A DNA stretch of 52,881 nt. Origin: Opitutia bacterium. GTDB lineage: Bacteria > Verrucomicrobiota > Verrucomicrobiia > Opitutales > Opitutaceae. The position numbers and the translations under genes are program-made. Location: assembly GCA_947474365.1 (NCBI GenBank), contig CANJIU010000067.1, forward strand, positions 1-52,881. The letters run 5' to 3'. Shown here in pieces: positions 27,780 to 36,731 of this stretch (within the stretch, counting starts at the first letter, position 1; each line of letters opens with the position of its first letter). Under the pieces are notes generated by a model, which saw only the letters and a list, made by a program, of their open reading frames with translations, searched no databases and was not told the origin of the DNA.

Positions 27780-28748
27780 TCACGGCTCGACCAACACGGG
27801 TGTGCCCACGCGCACGAGATCGATCAAGGTCAGCGCGTCCCAGTTCGCGAGGCGGAAGCAGCCGTGCGATTCGGTGCGCCCCACCTTCTCCGGATCCGGC
27901 GTCCCGTGAATACCATAGCCCGGAAGGTCGAGCCCGATCCAGGCGCGGCCGACGGGATTGTTCGGTCCGGGCGGAATGATCAACTTCCGCCCCAGCTCCC
28001 GCGCTTCCGCCGACTCGGGAAAAACCTCGGGATCAAAAGTGTAATTGGGATCGCGCGCGGTGACGGTCACGTGCAATTCGCCCACGGGACGCTTTTCCGC
28101 CTTGCGCGCGATGCTCACCGGAAAATGCGCCACCACCCGCGAGTCGGAATCCAACACGTCGAGTTCCCGCGCCTCCAGCCGAATGACCAGCTGTGCCGCC
28201 GGCCGGACGACCAGCGCCTGTTCGACCTCGGGCACCGACACCGTCGCTCCAGGGAGCACCCCGTCCCAATCCACGTCCGGGTTCAGCTTGCGGAGAAAAT
28301 TGGGCGTGGTGCGAAAGCGTTCCGCGGCGAGTTCAATCGCCGAGGCGTAGCCGAGCCCGGGCTGCTCCGACTTTTCCAGCCAGGTCGTGGGAACGGGACC
28401 CAGGCCGGAGAGATCCTCCGCCGTAAACGCGTAGGGACCCAACGCCTGAAAGGTGATGCGCAACACCTCGTGCGTCGCCGCGTCGAGGACACCGCTTTCG
28501 CGAACGCCGGCGCCCCTTTGAAACGCGCGCAGTGCCGCGACCGTTTGAGCGCCAATCACGCCATCGATCGGTCCACAGGAAAATCCCCGGCGGTGCAACT
28601 CCACCTGCAATTCGAGAGTCGACTCGATCCGTCGCGGCGTCGGCGCCCCCGCATTCGCCACCGGCACAGGCTCCTGCGCAACCGCGACCGCGGCGAGTAG
28701 CAGAAGCAAGAAACGTCGAAACAGCAGCGAGGGCACGGACACAGACAA
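27780..28748 (-). CDS. L,D-transpeptidase with N-terminal peptidoglycan-binding domain
   Basis: A 322-residue exported cell-wall enzyme. After a signal peptide (to about residue 24) comes a PG_binding_1-like domain (LQVELHRRGFSCGPIDGVIG and VAALRAFQRGAG), then a LysM-like stretch (about 130-170), and the YkuD catalytic domain. The catalytic motif is HGTPDPEKVGRTESHGCFR with the nucleophile at about C297. The enzyme makes 3-3 cross-links or attaches proteins to peptidoglycan. No ATG is available at the right place: the listed start is TTG, and GTGs at 28742 and 28736 are equally plausible. Confidence 0.88.
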   Translation of the reverse strand: MSVSVPSLLFRRFLLLLLAAVAVAQEPVPVANAGAPTPRRIESTLELQVELHRRGFSCGPIDGVIGAQTVAALRAFQRGAGVRESGVLDAATHEVLRITFQALGPYAFTAEDLSGLGPVPTTWLEKSEQPGLGYASAIELAAERFRTTPNFLRKLNPDVDWDGVLPGATVSVPEVEQALVVRPAAQLVIRLEARELDVLDSDSRVVAHFPVSIARKAEKRPVGELHVTVTARDPNYTFDPEVFPESAEARELGRKLIIPPGPNNPVGRAWIGLDLPGYGIHGTPDPEKVGRTESHGCFRLANWDALTLIDLVRVGTPVLVEP

Positions 28749-28810
28749 ACCGCATTTGCGACGGAAGGAAAGTCGGAGGTTTCGATGCCGGCACCGCGCC
28801 CGGCCGGCGT

Positions 28811-29404
28811 CTACGCCTTAATCGCCCGTTCGATCGAACCGAGGATCTCCGTGCGGCCGGTCCCGGTCTTGGCTGAGCTGAGCAGAATCTCCGGCAGGTC
28901 GCTTCGTATGCCGACCATCTCTTTTTTGAAGAGCGCGATGTTCGCCTGCGCCTTTCCGGCGGAATGTTTGTCCGTCTTGGTGAAGATGAGGGCAAACGGC
29001 ACGTGGCCCGTGTCGAGCCAGCGGAGGAACTCCAAATCGATCTTCTGCGGCGGAAGCCGCGAATCAATCAGCACGAAGATCCGCCGCAGGTTCTTCCGGC
29101 CCACGAGGAAGTCGGCGGTGGCGTTGTTGAAGTCAACCCGCCGTTCCTTCGACACGTGGGCGTAACCGTAGCCCGGCAGATCCACGAGCGACCAATTGCC
29201 GTTGATGACGAAAAAATTCATCAGCTTCGTCTTGCCCGGCGTATCGGAGACCAGCGCGAGTGCGCGGCGCTCTGTGAGCGAATTGATCAGGGAGGACTTG
29301 CCCACGTTCGATCGACCGATGAGGGCAAATTCCGGCAGACCCCAACGCGGACAGGCCTTGAGATTCGGAGCGCTGACTTGGAATTCGGCCGAGGTGATTC
29401 GCAT
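28811..29404 (-). CDS. engB: Ribosome biogenesis GTP-binding protein EngB/YihA/YsxC
   Basis: A 197-residue GTPase of the TrmE-Era-EngA-EngB group, needed for large ribosomal subunit assembly. G1 is GRSNVGKSS, G2 the conserved TPGKTK segment, G3 DLPGYGYA, G4 TKTDK and G5 SSAKTG. The ATG at 29402-29404 gives the standard family length and N-terminus (MRITSAEFQVSAPN); the frame extends upstream but without homology. It is 62 bases upstream of the transpeptidase start and 44 bases after the MFS gene. Confidence 0.95.
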   Translation of the reverse strand: MRITSAEFQVSAPNLKACPRWGLPEFALIGRSNVGKSSLINSLTERRALALVSDTPGKTKLMNFFVINGNWSLVDLPGYGYAHVSKERRVDFNNATADFLVGRKNLRRIFVLIDSRLPPQKIDLEFLRWLDTGHVPFALIFTKTDKHSAGKAQANIALFKKEMVGIRSDLPEILLSSAKTGTGRTEILGSIERAIKA

Positions 29405-29448
29405 GGGAATCGCCACGCTACAGGCATCAGCGAAGGGAAGCCAGCTTC

Positions 29449-30618
29449 TCAAGCGGGCCGCGGACGCATCGCCAGCACGAGCGGCAGCATCGCGGCCGGA
29501 GCGAGCGCCGACACAACCAGGCCCCACGGCAGGCCGCTCCGGTCCGCCACCCAACCCACCAACCACGGCATGCAAATCCCGCCCGCGTTACCGAAGGCTG
29601 CGAGCAGACCAAACATGCTGGCACCACCTTCCGGAAAGCGATTTGCCGTCACGCCCAGCATCGTCGGCCAAAGGCAGCTGCCGGCAAACCCCGCGGCGAT
29701 GCAAGCCGACAGGGCGCCCCACCGCAACGGCAGGAACGAGCCGGCGACGAACAATATCACCGAGGCCCCACACGACCAGGCCATGACGTGAAACGGATTC
29801 CAGCGTTCGCCCATCGCCCCCACCACCATGCGTCCGACCGCCATCGCCACCGAAAACAGCAGCAAGGCCGTCCCTCCCACCCATGCCGGAAACCGCAGCG
29901 TCGATTCCGCGTAGGCGGGCAGCCATTGCGCCATCCCGAGTTCCGTCGCGCCTCCGAGAAAGATCGCCACGAGCGCCAGCCAGAAACACCGTCGCCTCAG
30001 CAGAGCCCGGAGCCGCACGCGCTCGCCGTCGCCGGTCAGCGCGGGAAACTGCAGCGGCGCCATGGCGATTATCAGGAGGGCCGGAACCGGCAGCAGGACG
30101 AGACATGCGCTCCGCCAGCCCGCCCCCACCCGGAGCACCCACGTGCCCGCGAGAATCGTCACGGCCGCCCCGACACAATAAAACGAATGCAGCCAATTCA
30201 TCGCCGCCGCGCGCCGCGTGGGATTCAACGCCGCAACCACCGGGCTCAGCACCATGTCGAGCACGCCCGAACCCAGTCCGAGGGCGAAAAGGGCGGATGC
30301 GAACGTCGCATACGTCGGCGCAAACGCCGCGGCGGCCAGACTCAGCGCCACAAGGCCGTTGCCCAGTTGGGCAAACGGCTTCGCGCCCCAACGATCCGCC
30401 AACGGACCGGTGGCCAAAATGCCCACCACCAAACCGGCAAACGAAACGGCCCCGAGCCGACCCAACTCTTCGTGAGTCAGTCCCGCCGCGCCACCGTAGG
30501 CGGCACTCAGCGTCAGAAGAAACACCGGCACCAGATTGAGCCCGATCGAAAGGCTCATCATCGCCACGTAACAAAGTGCGGTCAGCAACCGCGGAGCGAC
30601 CCGACGTTTAACATGCAC
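29449..30618 (-). CDS. MFS transporter
   Basis: A 389-residue membrane protein with about twelve hydrophobic helices. GPLADRWGAKPFAQLGN is the loop 2-3 MFS signature, and FCVG-like YCVGAAVTILAGTWVLRVG plus CLWPTMLGVTANRFP resemble the fucose/sugar-permease branch. The best start is GTG at 30616-30618 (reading VHVKRRVAPRLLTALCYVAMM), since no in-frame ATG lies just before the first helix. The longer frame reaches back into the protease gene and is unlikely. The transported substrate is unknown. Confidence 0.83.
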   Translation of the reverse strand: MHVKRRVAPRLLTALCYVAMMSLSIGLNLVPVFLLTLSAAYGGAAGLTHEELGRLGAVSFAGLVVGILATGPLADRWGAKPFAQLGNGLVALSLAAAAFAPTYATFASALFALGLGSGVLDMVLSPVVAALNPTRRAAAMNWLHSFYCVGAAVTILAGTWVLRVGAGWRSACLVLLPVPALLIIAMAPLQFPALTGDGERVRLRALLRRRCFWLALVAIFLGGATELGMAQWLPAYAESTLRFPAWVGGTALLLFSVAMAVGRMVVGAMGERWNPFHVMAWSCGASVILFVAGSFLPLRWGALSACIAAGFAGSCLWPTMLGVTANRFPEGGASMFGLLAAFGNAGGICMPWLVGWVADRSGLPWGLVVSALAPAAMLPLVLAMRPRPA

Positions 30619-30709
30619 CGGACCAACGAACGGCTCCGGCCGCGAAGTGCAACGGACTTCCGCAGCACCCAAGAAAACCGGAGCAGCCCTTTCCGCTACG
30701 CCGCACCCG

Positions 30710-31519
30710 TTATTCCTCCAACCCGCCGATCCGCACCAGCCATCGGCCCGCCACGCGATCGAGGCGCAGCGCGAAGACCAGGTAAACAACCGCCAGCACC
30801 ACAACACACGCGTCGCCGAGATTGTTGTACGTGTGAATGATTTCCCGCTGCGTCCAACCGAACACGTCATGCAGCCCGTTCATGTCGCCTCCCGCATCCT
30901 CCTCCCCGTTGATCATCGAGCCGTAGGGGATGCCCTCCTCCCCGCGTTTCACCTTCTTCCAAAACGAAAACGTCGAATAGAAACTCCCCGCGGCGATGAA
31001 GAGGAAAACATAGCGACACGCGCCCCACTTGAATTTCTCCGGCAGCTGCACGTAGAAGAGCGCCATCATCGCCGCGGCGAGGTAGAATTCGCCCCCCACT
31101 CCCGCAAAATCGAGCCACATTTTGGCGCGCGCCTCGGGGAGCAGCCACGTCATCCACCCCTGCGCCAGGGCCAGCACGACGGCGATCAACATCGGCCAGA
31201 TTTTCCGCTCCTTCGCGCCGGCGACAAACATCACCACGAGGAGAAAGAGCACGCCGAAGTAGACAAACAGCGACCTCTCGTCGCCCACATTGGTCCACCC
31301 GAACGGCAGCGGCAGTGCGCGTTTCCCCGTCAGCCATGCCACCGTCGCATGGCCGAATTCGTGAATCCAGACATGGAACCCCTCCAGCAAAAATCCGAAG
31401 AAGGTGTGCTTGATTCCAATCGCCAGCGCCACCACGAGCGGCGGCAGCACGGCATTGACGATCCCGCTGTCAAACGAGAGCGGATCGTATGGGCTCGCGG
31501 GCGGGTCGTCGTCGTTCAT
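30710..31519 (-). CDS. Membrane protein with HEFGH motif, M50-type metalloprotease-like
   Basis: A 269-residue integral membrane protein. GFHVWIHEFGHATVAWLTGKRALPLPFGWTN contains H53-E-F-G-H57, a zinc-metallopeptidase HExxH motif inside a membrane-associated segment, as in M50 proteases and their relatives. Five or six further hydrophobic segments follow. I chose the ATG at 31517-31519 (MNDDDPPASP); a start eight codons upstream is possible. Substrate and function are unknown; it could be an intramembrane protease or a non-peptidase relative. It precedes the MFS gene by 91 bases. Confidence 0.65.
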   Translation of the reverse strand: MNDDDPPASPYDPLSFDSGIVNAVLPPLVVALAIGIKHTFFGFLLEGFHVWIHEFGHATVAWLTGKRALPLPFGWTNVGDERSLFVYFGVLFLLVVMFVAGAKERKIWPMLIAVVLALAQGWMTWLLPEARAKMWLDFAGVGGEFYLAAAMMALFYVQLPEKFKWGACRYVFLFIAAGSFYSTFSFWKKVKRGEEGIPYGSMINGEEDAGGDMNGLHDVFGWTQREIIHTYNNLGDACVVVLAVVYLVFALRLDRVAGRWLVRIGGLEE

Positions 31520-31581
31520 CGCGACCCGCTCCGGTGACTGCAAAGCCGATCAGACGCCAGCAGAGACGACAAGCGTGCGCC

Positions 31582-32349
31582 TTACTTGATCGCCGAAAAA
31601 TCCGTCGGGGTCAGGTAAACCGACTCCACCTTGGTCGTCAGCTTGCCGTTGACCTCGGACGCCTTCCGCGCCGCCATCCAGTCGGCATCGGCGGCAAACG
31701 CCTTCCACGAGGCCGCGGCCGCCTCACGATTCGGATAGGCGAGAAAATAGACCAAGGTGTTCGACGCCCCTTTGTCCGCATCCACCGGATGGAAATAGCC
31801 GAGATTGGTGATGCCATGCTTCTTGAAGAGCGCGACGGTGTGATCGCGGAAACGCGAATCGAGCGCCGCCTGCTTGCCGTCCGCGGCGGTGTACGTCCGC
31901 CGCTCGAAGACGCGGCCACCCTTGCCGTTGCCGGCGTTCATCGCCTTGGAAAAATCCGTGGCCGTGAGGAAGACCGACTCCACTTTGGCCACAATCTTGC
32001 CGTTGGCCTCGGACTTCTTCGCGACGTCCTTCCAAACCGGGTCGTCGCGAAACGCCTTCCATGAAGCCGTGGCCGCATCCCGGCTCTTGTGCTCAAGTAC
32101 GTAGATCAACGTGGTATCCGGATTGTCCTTCGCATCCGCCGGCACCCAATAACCGACGTTCACCATCCCGTGCTTTTCAAAAATCTTCACGGTGTGGTTG
32201 CGGAAACGCGCGAGCAGGTCCGGCAGCTTGCCCGGATTCGTGTAATAGGTGCGCATCTCATAAACGCGCGAGTTGTCCGCGGAGCGGCCGGTGGCAAACG
32301 CGGCGAACCAGGCGAGAACAAGGACGAAGGCGTAACGGGGTAGTTTCAT
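31582..32349 (-). CDS. Secreted NIPSNAP family protein, two tandem domains
   Basis: A 255-residue exported protein. After a signal peptide (residues 1-24) there are two NIPSNAP domains, each beginning with YEMRTYYTNPGKLPDLLARF- or FERRTYTAADGKQAALDSRF-like sequence and each ending with KVESV(F/Y)LT(A/P)TDFS. The fold is a dimeric alpha-beta barrel; the biochemical role in bacteria is unknown. ATG at 32347-32349. It stands alone, with REP-like sequence in the gap before it. Confidence 0.87.
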   Translation of the reverse strand: MKLPRYAFVLVLAWFAAFATGRSADNSRVYEMRTYYTNPGKLPDLLARFRNHTVKIFEKHGMVNVGYWVPADAKDNPDTTLIYVLEHKSRDAATASWKAFRDDPVWKDVAKKSEANGKIVAKVESVFLTATDFSKAMNAGNGKGGRVFERRTYTAADGKQAALDSRFRDHTVALFKKHGITNLGYFHPVDADKGASNTLVYFLAYPNREAAAASWKAFAADADWMAARKASEVNGKLTTKVESVYLTPTDFSAIK

Positions 32350-32588
32350 GATGGAAGTGAAGTGGGGTCGGAGCGTTGCGAGGAATTGCCCGGAGTCAAC
32401 GCGGGGCCGCTTCCCTTCCTGTTGCCGGGAACGCACCGCCATCAACACGGCTTCAAACCACGCGACGAGGGCGTCGCGTCCCCAGATTTAAGACGCTCAT
32501 TCAGATTTTCGGAGGTCGTCCAGATTGCAGAATGTCGTCTTGAGCAATTCGAGCGGCGCGCCCCCGGTCGCCGCGGCGCCTCCCTCTT
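32350..32588. other. Intergenic gap with REP-like palindrome
   Basis: Contains the element at 32461-32485, whose 25 bases are the exact reverse complement of 41951-41975. No gene is supported here. Confidence 0.5.
32461..32485 (-). repeat. REP-like palindrome, family CTGGGGAC-GCGACG-n4-CGTCGC
   Basis: On the minus strand it reads CTGGGGAC followed by GCGACG, CCCT, CGTCGC. It is identical over 25 bases to the copy at 41951-41975. A fixed head plus a short perfect palindrome, in a gap between genes, is the layout of bacterial REP sequences. Confidence 0.65.
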
Positions 32589-33770
32589 TTACGCCGGCAC
32601 CTCGGCATTCGCCGCATGGATCAACGCCTGAATGTAGCCGAAGGCGTGCGCAAAACCCTGGTAACCCTTCGGGTCGTCGGGGTGCTGCGGCATGTGATCC
32701 GGACAATACGACCAGGAAAACCCGGCGTCGCGGAGGATGCGCACCACCTCGATGAAATTCGCCTCGCCCTCGTCGACGTAGACCTCCTGAAAATTACCCA
32801 GCCCGCCACGAATGTTGCGCATGTGGACCTGATAGATTTTCCCCTTCCCGGCGAAATGGCGCACGAGCGGCAGCAATTCCTTCCTCGGATCGCGCATGCC
32901 TTCCATGCAGGTGCCAAGGCAGAGCTGGATGCCGTTATAGGGGCTGTCGACGATCGCCTCGTAGCGCTGCAGCGACTCAAGCACACTGGCGGGCGCGCCG
33001 TCCCAATTCTCGACGCCCTGATAACCGCGCGGCAATCCCGGCGGATCGTACGGATGAACCGCCATCCGCACATCGTGCTGCGCGGCCACCGGGATCACGT
33101 TTTTGAGAAAATACGTGATGCGCTCCCAATAGTCCTCCGCCGCCACCACGCCGTGGGTCCCGACCGGCAGCGACTTCCAATCGTCCTCCAATTTGAACGC
33201 GTGATAACTCGATCCGCCGCGACCCGGCGTGCGGCCATTCCGCCGAATCGGAATGAGCGTCCAATGCATCGTGATCACCTTCACCCCGACGGCGGCCGCC
33301 TTCGCGACGTTGCCCACGACGGCCGCGAGCCGGCGGTCGCGCTCGGCGCCCGGCCCGTGATAGATGTAGCCGGCATCCATCCGAATCGCCTCCCAGATCA
33401 TTCCACCCCGGTCGCAGGCGTCCTTCCAACGCTTCATCGCGTCAAGGTCCCACTCCCCCACCCCTTTCTCGCGAGCGCGCCCGCCGGCCTCGGCCCCGCC
33501 GAGGTTGGTCGTGAGATGCCGGACTCCAAACCGCTGGTGGTATTCGAAATTCTGTTTCGAGGTCCAGTGGTCGCCCATCGTGCAGTGGTAGTCGCCACCC
33601 ACGTGGTGCAGCGTGTTCTTCCGCGGTCCGCCCGCCGGTGCGGCCTTCGCCACCACCGCCGCCGGTCCCGCCAACCCAGCGCCAATGACTCCGCCCGCTA
33701 CCACCCGGGCAAAATGCCGGCGCGGCATGGGTGTCGGAGCGAAGGCATCAGATTGGGCGGGGAGTTTCAT
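32589..33770 (-). CDS. Mannonate dehydratase-like (UxuA-type) TIM-barrel protein, twin-arginine exported
   Basis: A 393-residue protein. Segments VKVITMHWTLIPIR, RMAVHPYDPPGLPRG, NGIQLCLGTCMEG, IYQVHMRNIRG, EVYVDEGEANFIEVVRIL and CPDHMPQHP follow the order of UxuA mannonate dehydratase, which converts D-mannonate to 2-keto-3-deoxygluconate in uronate catabolism. Unlike cytoplasmic UxuA it has a twin-arginine leader (MPRRHFARVVAGG, ending AAPA), so a secreted relative with another sugar-acid substrate is possible. The ATG at 33768-33770 precedes this leader; an ATG 28 bases on (MPRRHF) is also possible. Confidence 0.75.
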   Translation of the reverse strand: MKLPAQSDAFAPTPMPRRHFARVVAGGVIGAGLAGPAAVVAKAAPAGGPRKNTLHHVGGDYHCTMGDHWTSKQNFEYHQRFGVRHLTTNLGGAEAGGRAREKGVGEWDLDAMKRWKDACDRGGMIWEAIRMDAGYIYHGPGAERDRRLAAVVGNVAKAAAVGVKVITMHWTLIPIRRNGRTPGRGGSSYHAFKLEDDWKSLPVGTHGVVAAEDYWERITYFLKNVIPVAAQHDVRMAVHPYDPPGLPRGYQGVENWDGAPASVLESLQRYEAIVDSPYNGIQLCLGTCMEGMRDPRKELLPLVRHFAGKGKIYQVHMRNIRGGLGNFQEVYVDEGEANFIEVVRILRDAGFSWSYCPDHMPQHPDDPKGYQGFAHAFGYIQALIHAANAEVPA

Positions 33771-33858
33771 GGGGAAGGAAAAGCACTGCGCGGCAGACGC
33801 CACAAACAATCGTTACCGGCTGGGGCCCACGATCGTAAACCGCAAATCGGCCATTCCA

Positions 33859-33887
33859 CTGGGGACGCGACGAGGGCATCGCGTCCC
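33859..33887. repeat. REP-like palindrome, variant copy
   Basis: CTGGGGACGCGA then CGAGGGCA then TCGCGTCCC: the arms GGGACGCGA and TCGCGTCCC pair over nine bases. It shares the CTGGGGACGCGACG head with 32461-32485 and 41951-41975 but has a different centre. It sits in the 185-base gap between the dehydratase-like and DTW genes. Confidence 0.6.
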
Positions 33888-33955
33888 GAGGTTATCGCCT
33901 CTCAAATTTGGGTGGCTTCGTGTCGATTCGTGGTTCTCCGCTGCCGCAACCCCGC

Positions 33956-34636
33956 TCAGCCCGACAACGCCTCGTCGTTGGGGCGCCGTTCGTGGAGCCG
34001 GGCGAGCAAGTCGGGAAACGCCGCCGGCACGGGCGATATCTGCAAAAACTCCGCCGCGAGTTCCTTGAATCCACGCGCGCGCAGACCGGCGTAGACATGC
34101 AATTCAAACTGGAGGCGAAGTTGGTCGTGGGCCGGCGAAAGTCCGAGCGCCTGCATCACCCACAACAGCGCCTCGACGGTCGAAAAGCGGCCCGCATCCG
34201 CCTGCGCTCGCAGCCAGTAACGGCTCTCCCCGGTCATCGGCAGATTGACCAGCCGCCCCCAGGATCCCATCCCCTGCGCCATCATCGACGTCTCGCGCCA
34301 CGCTCCGTCGAGCAGCACGATTTGCACCTGTTCCGCCGCGACGCCGGCCGGAACCGGGCCGCCGTGCGGATGCAGGATCCACATCTCGCGTCCCGGCCGC
34401 CGAATCTCCTCCGCCGCGATGTGCCGCTCACGCCGCCAGAGATGCTGCCGCGACTCCGGCATCACCCGCTGAATGAGATGGCTCGTGCTGCTCGGCCGGA
34501 ACCATTCGCGATGGTGGGTCAGGACGTCGATTTCCAACGGGCAACGCACCTCGCGCAGCCCCGCGCACACGCACCAGCGCGGCGGCAGCCGACATCGGGC
34601 GCACCGCGGCGTGTTGTTCAGGACGACGCTCCGCAC
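33956..34636 (-). CDS. DTW-domain tRNA-uridine aminocarboxypropyltransferase
   Basis: A 226-residue protein of the TapT/DTW family, which transfers the aminocarboxypropyl group of S-adenosylmethionine to uridine in tRNA (acp3U). A zinc-like cluster is formed by C12-x-x-C15 and C22-x-C24, and LLDGAWRETSMM is the D-G-[TA]-W motif. EEIRRPG and ILHP segments fit the family. The start is a GTG at 34634-34636, three bases after the stop of the lipoprotein gene, so the two are likely coupled. The Thr-to-Ala change in the motif is minor. Confidence 0.83.
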   Translation of the reverse strand: MRSVVLNNTPRCARCRLPPRWCVCAGLREVRCPLEIDVLTHHREWFRPSSTSHLIQRVMPESRQHLWRRERHIAAEEIRRPGREMWILHPHGGPVPAGVAAEQVQIVLLDGAWRETSMMAQGMGSWGRLVNLPMTGESRYWLRAQADAGRFSTVEALLWVMQALGLSPAHDQLRLQFELHVYAGLRARGFKELAAEFLQISPVPAAFPDLLARLHERRPNDEALSG

Positions 34637-34639
34637 GTC

Positions 34640-35146
34640 CTAGGGCTTCGCCTGGCGCACAAAATCGATGTCGAACGTCTGCTGCATCTGCGGCTGCGTG
34701 TACTGGCCGACGAGCCGGTCGGTCGCGGCGTCGTGTGTCAGCACATACGTCGCCCCCGGATACCCCACGTCGTTCAACTCGACCATCACCTGCAATCCCG
34801 CCGCGCCCTGCATCCAGATCGCCCGCGAGACATTGATCGACTTCGGGTTGAAATATCCCGCATCGACCACGCCGCTGATGTCGGCTCCGCGGAGTTCGAG
34901 CACGTACGTGCCGTCACTGCGCATCCAGCGACCGAGCAATTTCTTCACCGCCTCTGGCACGGGTTTCGCCGCCGCGGGAGCCGCCGGCGTCGCAGGTGCG
35001 GCTGGCGCAGAAGCCGCGGGAGCAGCCGCGGCGGCCGTGGCCGCCGGTTCCGATTTCTTGCAGGCGCCGAGGCCCAGCACCAGGAGGGCGCCGGACATGA
35101 AGCATGCTCCGACGCGCTTGGCACTGGCAGAGTGAGGTAGGTCCAT
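34640..35146 (-). CDS. Hypothetical lipoprotein
   Basis: A 168-residue protein. The lipobox is LGAC (VLVLGLGACKKSEP), so the mature protein would be lipid-anchored at the Cys. An Ala/Pro-rich linker (about residues 36-60) follows, then a compact domain of about 100 residues (LLGRWMRSDGTYVLELRGADISG to FDIDFVRQAKP) that I do not recognise; its length and strand pattern would suit a small beta barrel. The ATG at 35144-35146 was chosen; ATG at the signal's MSGALLV is possible. Confidence 0.7.
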   Translation of the reverse strand: MDLPHSASAKRVGACFMSGALLVLGLGACKKSEPAATAAAAAPAASAPAAPATPAAPAAAKPVPEAVKKLLGRWMRSDGTYVLELRGADISGVVDAGYFNPKSINVSRAIWMQGAAGLQVMVELNDVGYPGATYVLTHDAATDRLVGQYTQPQMQQTFDIDFVRQAKP

Positions 35147-35201
35147 CGGGCCATGTGAACGGCCCCCGCGTCCGCTGGCAAGCCGTCCGCGGTCCACCCG
35201 C

Positions 35202-36572
35202 TCAATACTCGCGCTTCGTCACGATGCCCGGCTGGGGCACGGGATAACGGCCGTTCCCGTCGGGCTGGAGCGGGGCCGGCGAATCCGCCGTCAGCGTGTC
35301 GAGCCCCGGGGCAAACTCGTGCTCGCAGTTCAGCATCTGGTCATAGGTGATGACCTGACCCGTGTGCGCCGCCATGCGCCCCATCGACGTCACGAGGCTC
35401 GCCTCGACGCCCCGCTTGACCTCGTTGTAGGGAACATCACGGCGGATGGCGTCAACCAGGTCGTCCCATTCCATCTGATACGGCTTCGGCTCCGGCTGGG
35501 GATACGCCCAGCGCAGGTTTTCCGGGGTCTTGTTCTGCCCGCGATAGATGGCGGCCTTCGACGGGATGTGGCCCTTCTCCGAGATGATCGCAAGCCCCTT
35601 GCTGCCCTGCGCGTGACTGGAGTGATCGTTGACACAGCCGGTCATGCAACGGCCCTCAAGAAAGAGCTTCGCGCCGTCCTCAAACGTGTACTCGACCGAG
35701 TAGGCATCGAAATTCTGGTCCACGTTGTCACCCCGGAAATGCCGCCCGCCGCTGGCCTGGGCCTTGATCGGCCACGCGCCTTTCATCCAGCAGCACTCGT
35801 CGATGTTGTGAATGTAGAAATCGCTGAAGCAGCCGCCGCTGGCCCAGAGGAAACTGTGAAAGCGCTCGATCTGATACATCAGGTCGGTCTTGCCCGCGGG
35901 TTTCGGGGGCGAGGCGAAATATCCCACCGGTCCGTGCATGCGGTACGCGCGCATCAAGATGATGTCGCCAATCTCCCCCTGCTTGATCCGGTCGGCGAGT
36001 TCGCCCCGCGCACGGCAATGGCGGCACATCAGTCCGACACCGACCTTGAGGTTGGCCTTCGTCGCCTCTTCACCGAGCAGGAGCATGCGTTTGCTGGTGG
36101 GTCCGTCGACCGTGACCGGCTTTTCCATGAACACATTCAGCTTCTTCGCGATCGCGTAGCTGAAGTGCACCCACCGGAATGCCGGCGGCGTCGACAGGAT
36201 GACAACGTCGCCCGGCTTCAGCGCGTCCATCGCAGCCTTGTAGGCGTCGAGGCCGAGGAACCTGCGCTCCTCCGGCACCTCGACCTGCGCGGCGAACTGC
36301 TTCGCGAGCTTGTCAAACGACGACGTCAGCCGGTGCGAAAAAACATCCGCCATCGCCACCAGCTTGATCGGACCGCTCGTCGTCGACAGCGCCTGCCCGG
36401 CGGCCCCGGTGCCGCGCCCGCCGCAGCCGATGAGCGCCACTTGAATGAGATCGCTCCCCGCGGCATGGACGTGGGGCAGCGTCATGCCGGCCAACGCCGA
36501 GACCGTGGCGAGCCGGCCAGTGTTGAGGAGAAAATCGCGACGCGTCGTGACGAGGGGAAGAGATGGGTTCAT
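35202..36572 (-). CDS. Gfo/Idh/MocA family oxidoreductase, twin-arginine exported
   Basis: A 456-residue oxidoreductase of the longer secreted type. A twin-arginine leader (TTRRDFLLNTGRLATVSAL) is followed by the Rossmann site VALIGCGGRGTGAAGQAL. NVFMEKPVTVDGP carries the EKP catalytic-Lys motif, and GGCFSDFYIHNIDECCW is the C-terminal His/Asp-containing motif of the family. The ATG at 36570-36572 gives the standard leader. It lies downstream of the GMC pair and probably processes an oxidised sugar made by it (inference). Confidence 0.87.
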   Translation of the reverse strand: MNPSLPLVTTRRDFLLNTGRLATVSALAGMTLPHVHAAGSDLIQVALIGCGGRGTGAAGQALSTTSGPIKLVAMADVFSHRLTSSFDKLAKQFAAQVEVPEERRFLGLDAYKAAMDALKPGDVVILSTPPAFRWVHFSYAIAKKLNVFMEKPVTVDGPTSKRMLLLGEEATKANLKVGVGLMCRHCRARGELADRIKQGEIGDIILMRAYRMHGPVGYFASPPKPAGKTDLMYQIERFHSFLWASGGCFSDFYIHNIDECCWMKGAWPIKAQASGGRHFRGDNVDQNFDAYSVEYTFEDGAKLFLEGRCMTGCVNDHSSHAQGSKGLAIISEKGHIPSKAAIYRGQNKTPENLRWAYPQPEPKPYQMEWDDLVDAIRRDVPYNEVKRGVEASLVTSMGRMAAHTGQVITYDQMLNCEHEFAPGLDTLTADSPAPLQPDGNGRYPVPQPGIVTKREY

Positions 36573-36731
36573 GGCGTAACGGGGCGGGGTGATGACAACC
36601 GGCACCTGGACCGAGACCTCCCCGATGTTCACCTTAATCCGGGAAAGTTTCGCTGCCGGCCTTGCCGCCACATTGGATCCCGGTCACGCGCTGGCGATGC
36701 GAATTTGCGCGCGCCGCCCCAACCACGCCTC